A DNA stretch of 40,290 nt. It comes from JAUWMV01 sp964562425. Its GTDB lineage: Bacteria; UBP14; UBA6098; B30-G16. Position numbers and translations under genes: made by a program. This document shows positions 1 to 9,414 of the stretch, piece by piece (within the stretch, counting starts at the first letter, position 1; every line of letters starts with the position of its first letter). The stretch is from the NCBI GenBank assembly GCA_964562425.1, contig CAZLTJ010000010.1, positions 1-40,290 on the forward strand. Direction: 5' to 3'. The notes below the pieces were generated by a model, which worked only from the letters and a program-made list of their open reading frames with translations, was not told the DNA's origin and searched no databases.

Positions 1-464
1 CCTAATTTCTGTGGGAGTGCCTCATATTCTCCTCTCCGCACAAAAGCGAGATTTCTACGCTCCTCCGTTGATGCTGCATATTCATATAGGTAAACTGGAA
101 TTCCAAGTTCCTCTCCAACTCGTTTTCCTAAACGCTTTGCTAGTTCCACACAATCGTCCATTGTAACACCCTCGACTGGGACAAAGGGACAAACATCGGT
201 GGCACCCATTCTGGGATGTGCGCCTTTTTGCTTCGACATGTCTATGATTTCTGAAGCTTTTTTGATACCACGAAAAGCACTTTCGGATACAGCTTCAGGT
301 GAACCAACAATGGTTATTACCGTTCTATTAGTGGCTTCACCGGGATCGACATCCTTAACGTCCACACCATCGACCGAGCCTAAAGCCTCAACAATTTCAT
401 CTATTATTTTCTTATCGCTGCCTTCGGAAAAGTTTGGCACACATTCCACTATCTTATTGGACAT
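1..464 (-). CDS. ftcD: Glutamate formimidoyltransferase (partial, C-terminus beyond window)
   Basis: The gene runs off the left edge, so only about 154 N-terminal residues are visible. Read on the minus strand it begins MSNKIVECVPNFSEG and later has HPRMGATDVCPFVP. Both are hallmarks of the formiminotransferase N-terminal domain, which transfers the formimino group from formiminoglutamate to tetrahydrofolate in histidine degradation. The start is the ATG at 464, preceded by the purine-rich Shine-Dalgarno AGGTGAGGAG about 4 nt upstream. Acetate kinase lies 126 bp upstream on the same strand, so the two may be co-transcribed. Whether a cyclodeaminase domain follows cannot be seen. The family call is firm; the exact physiological role is inferred from the family. 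Confidence 0.9.
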   Translation of the reverse strand, partial: MSNKIVECVPNFSEGSDKKIIDEIVEALGSVDGVDVKDVDPGEATNRTVITIVGSPEAVSESAFRGIKKASEIIDMSKQKGAHPRMGATDVCPFVPVEGVTMDDCVELAKRLGKRVGEELGIPVYLYEYAASTEERRNLAFVRRGEYEALPQKL

Positions 465-590
465 TATAGCTCCTCACCTTTTTTGACATTTGGTAAAGTT
501 TTAGGTTATATCGATTAAGAATTACTATACTGAAAATAATAGTCCTAAATGCAAATTAAATATACATTTAGCTTTTTTCTAAATAAGAAT

Positions 591-1796
591 TTAATTCAAG
601 TTTTCGTTTATAATTCTTTCTGTTTCTGAGGCAATAACATGCTCTTCATTTGTAGGAATGACAAGGATTCTTGCTGAGGCATCCTTTGCGGATATGTCTC
701 CGAGTATTCCCACAGTTTTATTGTTTTTATCATCATCCAGAATTAAGCCAGCAAATTCAAGACCTTCAACGGATTTTTTGCGAATAAGCGATGCATTTTC
801 ACCAATACCAGCAGTAAACACGAGCACATCGATGCCACCCATAGCAGCAGTATATGCTCCGATATATTTCTTTATCCTATAGCAATAAACATCTAATGCA
901 AGCTTTGCTCTGTAAACTCCGTTTACCGATGCTTTTAGGACGTCTCTCAAATCGTTTGTAGTGCCAGAAATTCCCAAAAGTCCGCTCTTTTTGTTTAGAA
1001 GGTTATTTGTAGCTTTTATATCAATATTTTTCTGTTCCATGATAAATAACACAATAGCTGGGTCTATATCACCGCATCGAGTTCCCATAACGAGACCTTC
1101 GAGAGGAGTCAATCCCATAGACGTGTCGATGCACTTCCCGTTTTTCACAGCAGTTATCGAAGCGCCATTTCCAAGATGTGTAGTAATTATTTTCAATTCC
1201 TCGATTCGTTTCCCTAACATTTTCGCAGCCTGATGCGCAACGTAGTAGTGACTCGTTCCATGGAAACCATATCGTCGAATCTTGTATTCATCATAAAATT
1301 CGTATGGAAGAGCATAAATATAGGCATAAGGTTCCATGGTCTGGTGAAATGCCGTATCGAAAATCGCAACCTGAGAAACGTCGAGCACTTTTTCGCAGGC
1401 AATAATACCCATAAGATTTGGAGGATTATGCAGCGGGGCTAATGGTATACATTCTTTTATAGCTTCGATAACCTCAGGAGTTATAAGTGCTGAATCGGAA
1501 AATTTTTCTCCTCCATGAACCACACGATGACCCACAGCATCTATCTCGTCTATCCGAGCAATAACACCATGATCTGGATTAACCAATGCATCGAGAAGTA
1601 GTTGCACTGCTTTCTCGTGATTTATAGGTTCGTCAGAGGCAAATTCAATTTCTCGATCGTCAACCTTGTGCTGGTGCAATGGGTAATCTATTCCTATTCG
1701 CGAAACCAAACCTTTAGCCAAAACTCCTCTGTCAGGGGTATCCCATAGCTGGTACTTTACAGACGAGCTCCCAGAATTGAGAACTAAAATTTTCAT
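591..1796 (-). CDS. ackA: Acetate kinase
   Basis: This is a full-length 401-residue acetate kinase, the usual family length. It interconverts acetyl phosphate plus ADP with acetate plus ATP in the cytoplasm, giving substrate-level ATP during fermentation. Visible motifs are the N-terminal phosphate-binding MKILVLNSGSSSVKYQ, HRVVHGGEKF, IFDTAFHQTM, RRYGFHGTSH, the adenosine-loop region HLGNGASI, DTSMGLTPLEG and the C-terminal FTAGIGENA. No phosphotransacetylase gene is adjacent in the window. The 5' side (1797-2312) holds a G-rich repeat array that may lie in the leader or promoter region. A fermentative or acetogenic lifestyle is suggested, but a single gene does not prove it. Confidence 0.97.
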   Translation of the reverse strand: MKILVLNSGSSSVKYQLWDTPDRGVLAKGLVSRIGIDYPLHQHKVDDREIEFASDEPINHEKAVQLLLDALVNPDHGVIARIDEIDAVGHRVVHGGEKFSDSALITPEVIEAIKECIPLAPLHNPPNLMGIIACEKVLDVSQVAIFDTAFHQTMEPYAYIYALPYEFYDEYKIRRYGFHGTSHYYVAHQAAKMLGKRIEELKIITTHLGNGASITAVKNGKCIDTSMGLTPLEGLVMGTRCGDIDPAIVLFIMEQKNIDIKATNNLLNKKSGLLGISGTTNDLRDVLKASVNGVYRAKLALDVYCYRIKKYIGAYTAAMGGIDVLVFTAGIGENASLIRKKSVEGLEFAGLILDDDKNNKTVGILGDISAKDASARILVIPTNEEHVIASETERIINENLN

Positions 1797-1937
1797 TTTC
1801 CATCCTCCATATCATGTATTCTAAATTTTCAGTTGAATTTTCTAAATAACCAAACACAAAACATAATGGCAAGTTATTTTAGAATCTTTTTGAATTAATA
1901 GATAAAATAATCCAAATCGTATATGAATTGAATGTAA

Positions 1938-2006
1938 GGGCGGGGTCTACCCGCCCAATAATTTCCTGCTCCCCGCCAAATAACTTCCCGTCTCCCCGCC
2001 CAATAA
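1938..2006. repeat. G/C-rich tandem repeat array with inverted repeat upstream of ackA
   Basis: Three copies of CCC(C)GCC(C/A)AATAA sit at 1950-1961, 1971-1983 and 1994-2006, with a period of 22-23 bp. The first copy forms a perfect 7-bp inverted repeat with the preceding bases: GGGCGGG at 1938-1944, loop GTCTA, CCCGCCC at 1950-1956. Isolated related words (CGCCCAA) recur near 2045 and 2138. The minus strand is rich in runs of three or four G. The composition contrasts sharply with the AT-rich surroundings. The rest of 1797-2312 shows no convincing gene. Confidence 0.7.
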
Positions 2007-2312
2007 TAAACACAAACCCACAATTTATAATGTGGCATTTCTCTCGCCCAATTACGAAAACGTAAAAATGATGTGGATAAAAAAAGGGCATGGAAACCAT
2101 GTTCCTACACGATACACAATCGATGCAATAACGCTCCCGCCCAAATATATCTTGGATAATCTGAATAATTTGACTATTAATATTTATAATTCGATGTTAG
2201 AATGATAATTCATTGAAGATGTTTAAAAAACTGTTCTCTTTGACCAATAATAAACGTGTATCTATCTGCAATTCATAAAGATACAATAGTATAGAAGTTA
2301 GGTGATATTATC

Positions 2313-5240
2313 ATGAGAAGAATGATTCAATTTTTTCTATTAATTTTTGCAATTTCCGCTGCTGTAAACATTTCCGGTACTTGGCATAAGAGAATTATAT
2401 ACTTAAGCGATGACAATGAATTTCTGGAAAACAAACAAATAATTGAATCTCTTCCGCGACCGCAGAGATACCGAAGAGCTATTGCGGAGCTTGAAGCACT
2501 TAACGACAGGTCATTATCTCGTTTTTTGCTGGATCTTGATAAATTCGATTTGAGTTCAGAGGTTGTGATTATTGAGAAGCTATGGATGGGTAATGCAGTG
2601 ATAATGTTAACAGCCGATGAACAAAGCATAAATTCCATCCAAACGCTCCCGTCTGTGGACAAAGTATTTAAAAATTTTGTCGGTTTTGAAATATTCGATA
2701 ATGCATTCCAGGTCTATTCTTCACCAGCGGATGCTTTGGAAATACCTTGGGGTATCGAGAGGATTCGTGTGCCTGAGCTATGGGCTCTCGGTGTTAGAGG
2801 TAAGAACATCTTAGTAGCTATTCTGGATACTGGGGTCCGCTATACACACCACGATCTGGTTGGAAATATATGGCGAAACGAACGTGAGATTCCTGCGAAT
2901 GGTCTTGACGACGACGGTAACGGATACATAGACGACTACTTTGGCTACGATTTTATAAACGATGATGGCGATCCATACGATGATCACGGTATGTTGCGTC
3001 ATGGCACGCACTGTGCAGGCATTGTAGCAGGCGATGGCACCGAAGGAACCCAGACAGGTGTTGCCCCTGAGTCCCGAATTTTAGCCGTTAAAATAATGAA
3101 TTACGACGGAATTGGGAATGCAGAAGCGCTTCTTCGTGGACTGCAATATTCAGCTGAAAATTTTGTTGACGTTATATCGCTTTCAATGGGGTTTAGGGAT
3201 CCATCCACAACTGTTAAAAACTTCACTCGACCGCTTATGGAGGATCTATTGTTAATAGGCATACCTGTTCCGACAGCCATTGGAAATACGGGTGGTATGT
3301 ACGCTCCTCCGCAGGATATTGCGTCACCAGCGGACTGTCCTTCGCCCTGGGCACGTATCGGTGAAGGCACAGATAGAACTGCTACAATTGCGGTTGGTGC
3401 ATCGGGCACCGTCGATGAAATATATATATCTTCCGCCAGAGGTCCTACTTCATGGAATACTCCGGATTATACGGATTATCTATATCCACCCGGACTTATT
3501 AAACCGGATATTGTTGCTCCAGGAGTTGCGATAAAATCTACATGGGGCACGACAGATATAGCTTACATAAATCATTCCGGTACGAGTATGGCTACACCTC
3601 ATGTTGCAGGAACTATTGCTTTAATGCTTTCTAAGAATCCTATGGCTACTCCCGAGCTTGTGGATTCGATTATTCAGACTGTAGCAGTGGATTTAGGGAC
3701 ATTCGGTAAGGATAATATTTTCGGTTCTGGTCGAATCGATGCTTTCCTTTCAGTTGCTAGAGTTCCATCGCCTACTGAGCCATTATTAGTATATAGATCT
3801 CACTTTGTAGATGATCCCTTGGGTGATAGAAATGGAATTGCAGATCCGGGTGAAACTGTCGATTTAATAGTTGAATTATATAACTGTGGCTCGACTGCAT
3901 TAGGAGTTAACGTCACTTTGAATTCAAATTCTGATTATATCACAATTACTGATAGTACAGCATCGTTTGGAACATTCGATATTGCGGAACTTGTTGAAAA
4001 TGAAAGTGATCCTTTTCAGTTTAATATATCACCCGATACACCTCGAGGTATGTTGGCTCAATTTACAATTAAAGCAACCGATCATTTAGCTCGTGAATGG
4101 GTGGATACATTCGATGTCTTCATTTCCCTATACAATAGAACCACTTATGACATTTCTACCGACAGTGTAACTCTAACAATTACCAATTTCGGAGAACTCG
4201 GCTTTTTTGATCCGGATAACAGTTCTTCACCCGGTCAGGGATTTACCTATAATGGTTACAACTACCTTTATGGAGGAACCGCAATCTTTGCATTTGCTGA
4301 GGATAACACCGCTACAGGAGAGCACGGTATTCTTAGTGAACTGCTACCGGTTTCACCGATAAAATTATCCACTCCGGGAGAAATAGCTAATCGTGAGTTA
4401 TCATGCTCATTCGTCGATAGTAAGTCACGGCTCAGGGCGGATATGTTCGCACATGCATGGTTAAGCAGTTCTAATAGATATTTTATTATTCTTGAATATA
4501 TAGTCTCCAATATTTCCCGATCCAAAATTGAGAATGCTTATTTTGGGCTTTATATGGATTATGATGTCCGAGAGGAGAGCAGTGTCTGGTATGATCGGGC
4601 TTTATGGGATTCATCCTCGGGATTGTGCTATATGTGGGAACAAGGTTTCACACCGCTTCATCCCGCTTACGTGGGAATTGCAGAAGTTCTGCCTGTCGAT
4701 GTTGGTTCGGTTATAAAGAACAGCATATTCGTCTATCCCTCAGCGTTAGGCTGGTCGGACAGCGTAATCTATGGCTTCCTTTCCGGGTCTATTAATTTTG
4801 AGTGTAACGACAGCCTTGACGACTGGTCGCTAATCGTTGGAAATGGACCTTTCACACTCGACATCGATGAGGCAGATACGTTTGCGTATGCAATTATAGC
4901 AGTTCCAGATAGAGTTCAGTTTCTGTCTGCTGCTGCACAGGCAAAAAGCTTTGCTCCTGCTATACAGACAGTTGATGAGAAACCGATAAACAAGCCAAAG
5001 GCATCTATGATTCGAGTATCACCCAATCCATTCAACTCCACGGTATGCTTCCAATTTTCCGGTATTGGACCGTTCAAACTCACTGTTTTTGATATTAATG
5101 GACGATCTTTGCTTAGAAAAGAGTTCAAAAATGCTGGGAGTTACGTTTGGGATGCTCGAGAGTTTAATTCGGGTGTTTATCTGATTAACTTGAAATCAGG
5201 TAATGAAAGCGTTTGGAAAAAATTATACTTTATTAAATAA
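2313..5240 (+). CDS. Secreted subtilisin-family (S8) serine protease with C-terminal sorting domain
   Basis: This 975-residue protein starts with a signal peptide (basic MRRM, then a hydrophobic stretch to about residue 20). A pro-region of about 130 residues follows. The S8 catalytic domain has Asp172 (in AILDTGVRYTHHD), His230 (in RHGTHCAG) and Ser425 (in SGTSMATPHVAG), so the triad is intact. After about residue 480 comes a DRNGIADPGETV-type beta-sandwich region, then a long beta-rich segment without an obvious family. The last 73 residues (from SPNPFNSTV at 903, through WDAREFNSGVYLINL, to KKLYFIK) match the FlgD/Por-type C-terminal sorting domain used for secretion and surface attachment. 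The start ATG has TTAGGTGA upstream. It is transcribed alone and probably degrades extracellular protein. Confidence 0.93.
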   Translation: MRRMIQFFLLIFAISAAVNISGTWHKRIIYLSDDNEFLENKQIIESLPRPQRYRRAIAELEALNDRSLSRFLLDLDKFDLSSEVVIIEKLWMGNAVIMLTADEQSINSIQTLPSVDKVFKNFVGFEIFDNAFQVYSSPADALEIPWGIERIRVPELWALGVRGKNILVAILDTGVRYTHHDLVGNIWRNEREIPANGLDDDGNGYIDDYFGYDFINDDGDPYDDHGMLRHGTHCAGIVAGDGTEGTQTGVAPESRILAVKIMNYDGIGNAEALLRGLQYSAENFVDVISLSMGFRDPSTTVKNFTRPLMEDLLLIGIPVPTAIGNTGGMYAPPQDIASPADCPSPWARIGEGTDRTATIAVGASGTVDEIYISSARGPTSWNTPDYTDYLYPPGLIKPDIVAPGVAIKSTWGTTDIAYINHSGTSMATPHVAGTIALMLSKNPMATPELVDSIIQTVAVDLGTFGKDNIFGSGRIDAFLSVARVPSPTEPLLVYRSHFVDDPLGDRNGIADPGETVDLIVELYNCGSTALGVNVTLNSNSDYITITDSTASFGTFDIAELVENESDPFQFNISPDTPRGMLAQFTIKATDHLAREWVDTFDVFISLYNRTTYDISTDSVTLTITNFGELGFFDPDNSSSPGQGFTYNGYNYLYGGTAIFAFAEDNTATGEHGILSELLPVSPIKLSTPGEIANRELSCSFVDSKSRLRADMFAHAWLSSSNRYFIILEYIVSNISRSKIENAYFGLYMDYDVREESSVWYDRALWDSSSGLCYMWEQGFTPLHPAYVGIAEVLPVDVGSVIKNSIFVYPSALGWSDSVIYGFLSGSINFECNDSLDDWSLIVGNGPFTLDIDEADTFAYAIIAVPDRVQFLSAAAQAKSFAPAIQTVDEKPINKPKASMIRVSPNPFNSTVCFQFSGIGPFKLTVFDINGRSLLRKEFKNAGSYVWDAREFNSGVYLINLKSGNESVWKKLYFIK

Positions 5241-5303
5241 AATTGTAAAAAATAGAAGTGTAGAAATTTTAAACTCAGAAAAATCTCGTAAATTTCTTCG
5301 ATT

Positions 5304-8300
5304 TTAAGATACTTTTATATTCTGAAGTTTCTTTGGTAATTCCAAATCGACTGGAATATCAAATGAATGTATCGAATCGCCTATATAGATTATCTTTGCA
5401 GCGATATTTTGTGGGGGAATTCCCAGCCATCTCGCAATAGCACATCGGTAAATGCCGACCTGCATAAAATAGAAATCCTGTAATTCCTTATTGACACCTG
5501 TTTTATAGTCCCAAACTTCTGGAGGGTCCATTACTACAAGGTCTGCAAATCCATGAATCAAAACATTACCAATTCGGTAGTTGATGGGAACTTCTTTCAG
5601 GTGGTTGGTTGAAGTCAGAATGTCATGATATTTCGACATCGCAAACTTTTCTAGTATCTGAAATAACTTTCCTTTCGAGTAATTTCTATCTGTCAAAAAG
5701 ATCCTTTCCAGTTTATTTGCGATATGCTTCATATGCTCGGAATTTCTAAAAGGAGCCTGAAGAAGAGCTTTGTGGACAACATTACCCCAGATTATTGAAC
5801 TACTGGAACCTTCTTCGTTTGAATCGATTGGAATATTAACCTCCGATTTTGTGTCTATTCCCAATATCGCTTTTGCTGCATCGCGTACTGAAATTAATTT
5901 CACTGAATTATCTTCAATCTCTCTACCTGCCCAGATCCACTCATTTGGGAATGTTACTTGTGCTATTTCCGTAACAGGCTTTGCAACGATTGGCAGATCG
6001 GTATCGTGAATAACTTCGAAATCATCCTCATTCAACAATCCCTTTTCAATCGGTTCATTGTAAGCCCATTTTATATATTCACCGCCATTTTTCCCTACAA
6101 TTGCTAAATGATCTTTAGCCCGTGTCAGAGCAACATAAAAAAGTCGTTTCTTTTCCGCTTTGAACTTGTTATTGTTAATTTCATTTGCTTTTCTGGCTAC
6201 AGGATTATCCTGATTGCGTTTACTTATTATAAAAACTTTACCCGGAATTTCCTTAATTCTTGCTAATCTGTCTCTTTTTGGTATGAAAGGCTCGACAACG
6301 ATAACAAAGGGAGCCTCAAGGCCTTTGGCTTTATGTATTGTGCTAACTCTTACTGCGTTTTTTGTTTGCAATGGCATCGCATAGCTGTTCTTATCGTTTA
6401 ATTTTCGTTCCATAATATCGTTCAAAATGTTATTTAAATTTGCACCATGAATACTCACTTGATAAACTAATATACCGAGAAATTTCATTATATTTTCCAT
6501 CGCAATTTCACCGCTCTCGATGCAAAGTTTTTTTGCATATCTCAGATTGAACAAAAAATGTTGAAGAATTTTATCTACGCTTTGTTCAGCTTTCATATTG
6601 ACAAGTTGCAACAGAATTTTGCATGCTTCCAGGAGATTTCTATGGTCTTCGTTTTGTGCATCTGACGATTCAGTCCACTGTTGAAGTTTACTCCACAGGG
6701 AATCATTTGACATTTCGATGACTTCGATTATAGTTCCAATCGGAATGGAAAACAAAGGAGATTGAAGTAAGGATAGAAGTATACCATTTGCATTCTGATC
6801 ATTCAAGAATTCTAACAGATGAAGCAATACTTTTACTTCATGTGAACTGTATAAACCACCTTTTCCTATTGGCACAGCAGGAATTCCTGCAGAGCGAAGT
6901 TCCTTAACTATTTTGCTTACTCCGTTATTCGAATAATGTAAAACCATAATATCACCCGGTTCGAGATTTCTCGTGCTATCTTCGGTTCGAACTTCTATCG
7001 TAGGATCGTTTTGTAATATCTCGACAACATATCTCATGACCCATTTAGCCATGATATCGATATTTACTTTTCCATTTAATGAGACGATTTGAAACAGACT
7101 CCTAATATTCCCATAGTTATTGCATGCTGAGGAAAGCGGTTGATGCCTTGCCTCGTATGGTTTTTCTGCATCGGAAAAGAGATTTTCAAATATTGCATTC
7201 ATTTTGGGATCGAGCAAAGATTTTAACGTTCTGTAATTCCTTTTAAGTGGTATAGGGGCATATCCGCGTTCACGGACGAATTTCTCTCCATCCCTTATCA
7301 CCTCGACCTCGGAACCTTGAAAGCGGAATATCGACTGCTTTTCATCTCCCACCATCAATCCACCCTTAGATTTTGAAAGCAACTTTGAAAGGATTTCCCA
7401 TTGGAGTGGTGAGATATCCTGAAACTCGTCGATTAAGAGATATGATGGCACAACATCCTTAAGCTTCTTCAGCATTTTCGGTTTATTAAGCGTGTGGTTC
7501 GTATAAATCAATAAATCGTTATAATCCAGAAAATGCTTTTTATCAGTGCTTCGAAACAGAAAGTTCTCGAATGCAATGTACAGTTTTGCCAATGAAATCA
7601 TAAAATATGCGTAATCGGCAGTTTTCTCTATACCCGATATTTCGCAAATCATTTCTTTAAGCATTTTTAACATTTCGATAAGAGAGTTATCTTTCTTTGA
7701 TCTGAGTCCTTTCAGCGAACTCAGAACTTCCTCGATCCGATCCTCACTCGGAATTGAACTCCACGATAGAACAAGCGTAAGAGCTTTACTCGCTTTTTCC
7801 AGAGTTTTCCCAGTTAGAACATTCACTTGTGGTTCGATTTCTCGTGCTATTGCTTGGATTTCCTCGAGCTTTTTTCCCAATTCTAAGTAGTCAGTCCACG
7901 TCTTACCGAGTTCATCTGGAGTCTCCTCCGCGAGTTTAACGATGTGTTCATAGTAAATATTTCGTTTTTTAAACAAGTTCGGCAATAATCGTGTGATACT
8001 ATAGAATTGGTTCATCTCCAACAGTTTATACAATCTGATTCTTAGTTCTTTTGATATGTTTCCCCTGATAACACTCTCGAGGAAATCCCGTGTGAAGTCT
8101 TTCAATTCGTGAATTTCTGGTTGTATTGTTAAGTCAGGATCCACTTGCGCTTCAAATGGATGTGTAGAAAGGATTCTTTGGCAAAGGGAATGTATTGTCG
8201 AAATCTGAGAAACATCGAGAGCCCGATAAACATCGAACCATTGCGGATTATCTTCTTTTATAGCTCTCTCGAATATAATCCTATTAACGCGTTCCACCAT

Positions 8301-8519
8301 TTCGGCTGTGGCTTTTTCCGTAAATGTTACAGCAAAAATATCACAAACAGCCTCGGTAGGCGATTTGCCAGAGGATAGCAATTCATCGATACAATTAATG
8401 AATCTGTTTGCCAAGATCCTTGTTTTCCCAGTCCCTGCGCCAGCCGTTACTAACGTAAAACCGTGAGCTTGAGAAGCTATTCGCTGCTCTTCGTTAAGTT
8501 CATCTCGAGGATTATTCAT
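5304..8519 (-). CDS. AddA/RecB-like UvrD-family helicase-nuclease
   Basis: This 1071-residue superfamily 1A helicase has Walker A AGAGTGKT at residues 26-33, motif Ia FTEKATAEM, STIHSLCQ, the Walker B-type LLIDEFQDISPLQW, GDEKQSIFRFQG, NYRTL, STIHKAKGLEAP (motif V) and YVALTRAKDH (motif VI). The C-terminus carries a RecB/AddA-type PD-(D/E)XK nuclease: GFADLVVMD, then DYKTG with Asp1004 and Lys1006, then the QxxxY-like QVGIYRC. Together these indicate double-strand-break end processing of the AddAB type. It starts 40 bp after fabG on the same strand. No AddB/RexB or RecC/RecD partner is visible, so the symbol is left blank. It is somewhat shorter than many AddA proteins (about 1200 residues). 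Confidence 0.88.
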   Translation of the reverse strand: MNNPRDELNEEQRIASQAHGFTLVTAGAGTGKTRILANRFINCIDELLSSGKSPTEAVCDIFAVTFTEKATAEMVERVNRIIFERAIKEDNPQWFDVYRALDVSQISTIHSLCQRILSTHPFEAQVDPDLTIQPEIHELKDFTRDFLESVIRGNISKELRIRLYKLLEMNQFYSITRLLPNLFKKRNIYYEHIVKLAEETPDELGKTWTDYLELGKKLEEIQAIAREIEPQVNVLTGKTLEKASKALTLVLSWSSIPSEDRIEEVLSSLKGLRSKKDNSLIEMLKMLKEMICEISGIEKTADYAYFMISLAKLYIAFENFLFRSTDKKHFLDYNDLLIYTNHTLNKPKMLKKLKDVVPSYLLIDEFQDISPLQWEILSKLLSKSKGGLMVGDEKQSIFRFQGSEVEVIRDGEKFVRERGYAPIPLKRNYRTLKSLLDPKMNAIFENLFSDAEKPYEARHQPLSSACNNYGNIRSLFQIVSLNGKVNIDIMAKWVMRYVVEILQNDPTIEVRTEDSTRNLEPGDIMVLHYSNNGVSKIVKELRSAGIPAVPIGKGGLYSSHEVKVLLHLLEFLNDQNANGILLSLLQSPLFSIPIGTIIEVIEMSNDSLWSKLQQWTESSDAQNEDHRNLLEACKILLQLVNMKAEQSVDKILQHFLFNLRYAKKLCIESGEIAMENIMKFLGILVYQVSIHGANLNNILNDIMERKLNDKNSYAMPLQTKNAVRVSTIHKAKGLEAPFVIVVEPFIPKRDRLARIKEIPGKVFIISKRNQDNPVARKANEINNNKFKAEKKRLFYVALTRAKDHLAIVGKNGGEYIKWAYNEPIEKGLLNEDDFEVIHDTDLPIVAKPVTEIAQVTFPNEWIWAGREIEDNSVKLISVRDAAKAILGIDTKSEVNIPIDSNEEGSSSSIIWGNVVHKALLQAPFRNSEHMKHIANKLERIFLTDRNYSKGKLFQILEKFAMSKYHDILTSTNHLKEVPINYRIGNVLIHGFADLVVMDPPEVWDYKTGVNKELQDFYFMQVGIYRCAIARWLGIPPQNIAAKIIYIGDSIHSFDIPVDLELPKKLQNIKVS

Positions 8520-8559
8520 TTGTTAAAAATTCCCTATTATTTATTAATAATTTGAGAAC

Positions 8560-9300
8560 CTACATAGCCATTCCACCGTCCACACGGATTACTTCACCGG
8601 TAATGTAATCGCTTTCGGATGAGCAAAGAAATGCCACAACTGCGGCAACATCCTTTGGCTTACCAGAATAACCCAGAGGTGTGGATAATAGGAACTGGTC
8701 GATTGCCTTTTGCGGAAGATTAGTTGTCATCTCGGTCTCGATATATCCCGGTGCGACAACATTACATCGTATGCCCTTGGCAGCAAACTCTTTAGCCACA
8801 CTCTTCGTCAAACCGATTAATCCTGCTTTAGATGATGCATAATTTGCCTGAGCTGGATTGCCAAAAAGCCCTATAACTGACGATATGTTCACAATTTTCC
8901 CGTATTTCTTTTTCATCATTGGACGTACAGCAGCTTTGGTTAATAAAAAAGCACCCTTAAGATTTACGCTCAGCACAATGTCCCAATCTGTCGGTGTTAA
9001 CCTAAGCACAAGATTGTCCCGTGTTATTCCTGCATTGTTAATTAAAAAGTCCAGACTACCGAACTTCTCGACGATATCTTTGACAGTTCGTTGCACCGAG
9101 TCCCAATCGGTTACATCGCAAATAAAACATTCGGCTGTTCCGCCTGATGCTGTAATTTCAGCAACTTTGGCTTTCATTTCTAATTCCAAAATGTCCACCA
9201 ATGCAATTTTAGCTCCTAAAGATGCCAGATATTTACCAATTTCTGCACCTATTCCTCTTGCCGCACCAGTTACTAATGCGACTTTTCCATCTAAATTCAT
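8560..9300 (-). CDS. fabG: 3-oxoacyl-ACP reductase
   Basis: This 246-residue classical short-chain dehydrogenase has the NADP-binding TGAARGIG (residues 11-18), NNAG, and the catalytic Ser141, Tyr154 and Lys158 in NISSVIG and ANYASSKAG. The sequence between and after these (GITRDNLVLRL, APGYIETEMT, GEVIRVDGGMAM) is that of FabG, which reduces 3-oxoacyl-ACP in fatty-acid synthesis. The start is well supported by AGGAGG three bases before GGAATATG. No other fab genes are adjacent. It lies upstream of the helicase-nuclease gene and diverges from rsmI. A reductase acting on another short-chain substrate cannot be excluded from sequence alone. Confidence 0.9.
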   Translation of the reverse strand: MNLDGKVALVTGAARGIGAEIGKYLASLGAKIALVDILELEMKAKVAEITASGGTAECFICDVTDWDSVQRTVKDIVEKFGSLDFLINNAGITRDNLVLRLTPTDWDIVLSVNLKGAFLLTKAAVRPMMKKKYGKIVNISSVIGLFGNPAQANYASSKAGLIGLTKSVAKEFAAKGIRCNVVAPGYIETEMTTNLPQKAIDQFLLSTPLGYSGKPKDVAAVVAFLCSSESDYITGEVIRVDGGMAM

Positions 9301-9414
9301 ATTCCCTCCTTTTTATATTTATAAAGAAAGAAAACAAAGTTAAGTATCGCAAGCTGGAAAAATCTTTGATAGAAGGATATCATAGGTAAATTGTAGAAAT
9401 TTGGAGTATTATAG

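Noticed and set aside
1879..2100. Reading frame of 73 residues through the G-rich repeat array (minus strand)
   Set aside because: Its coding appearance comes from translating the repeats; no start signal or family.
8858..9343. 161-residue plus-strand frame over fabG
   Set aside because: Shadow of fabG, whose catalytic residues and ribosome-binding site are clear.
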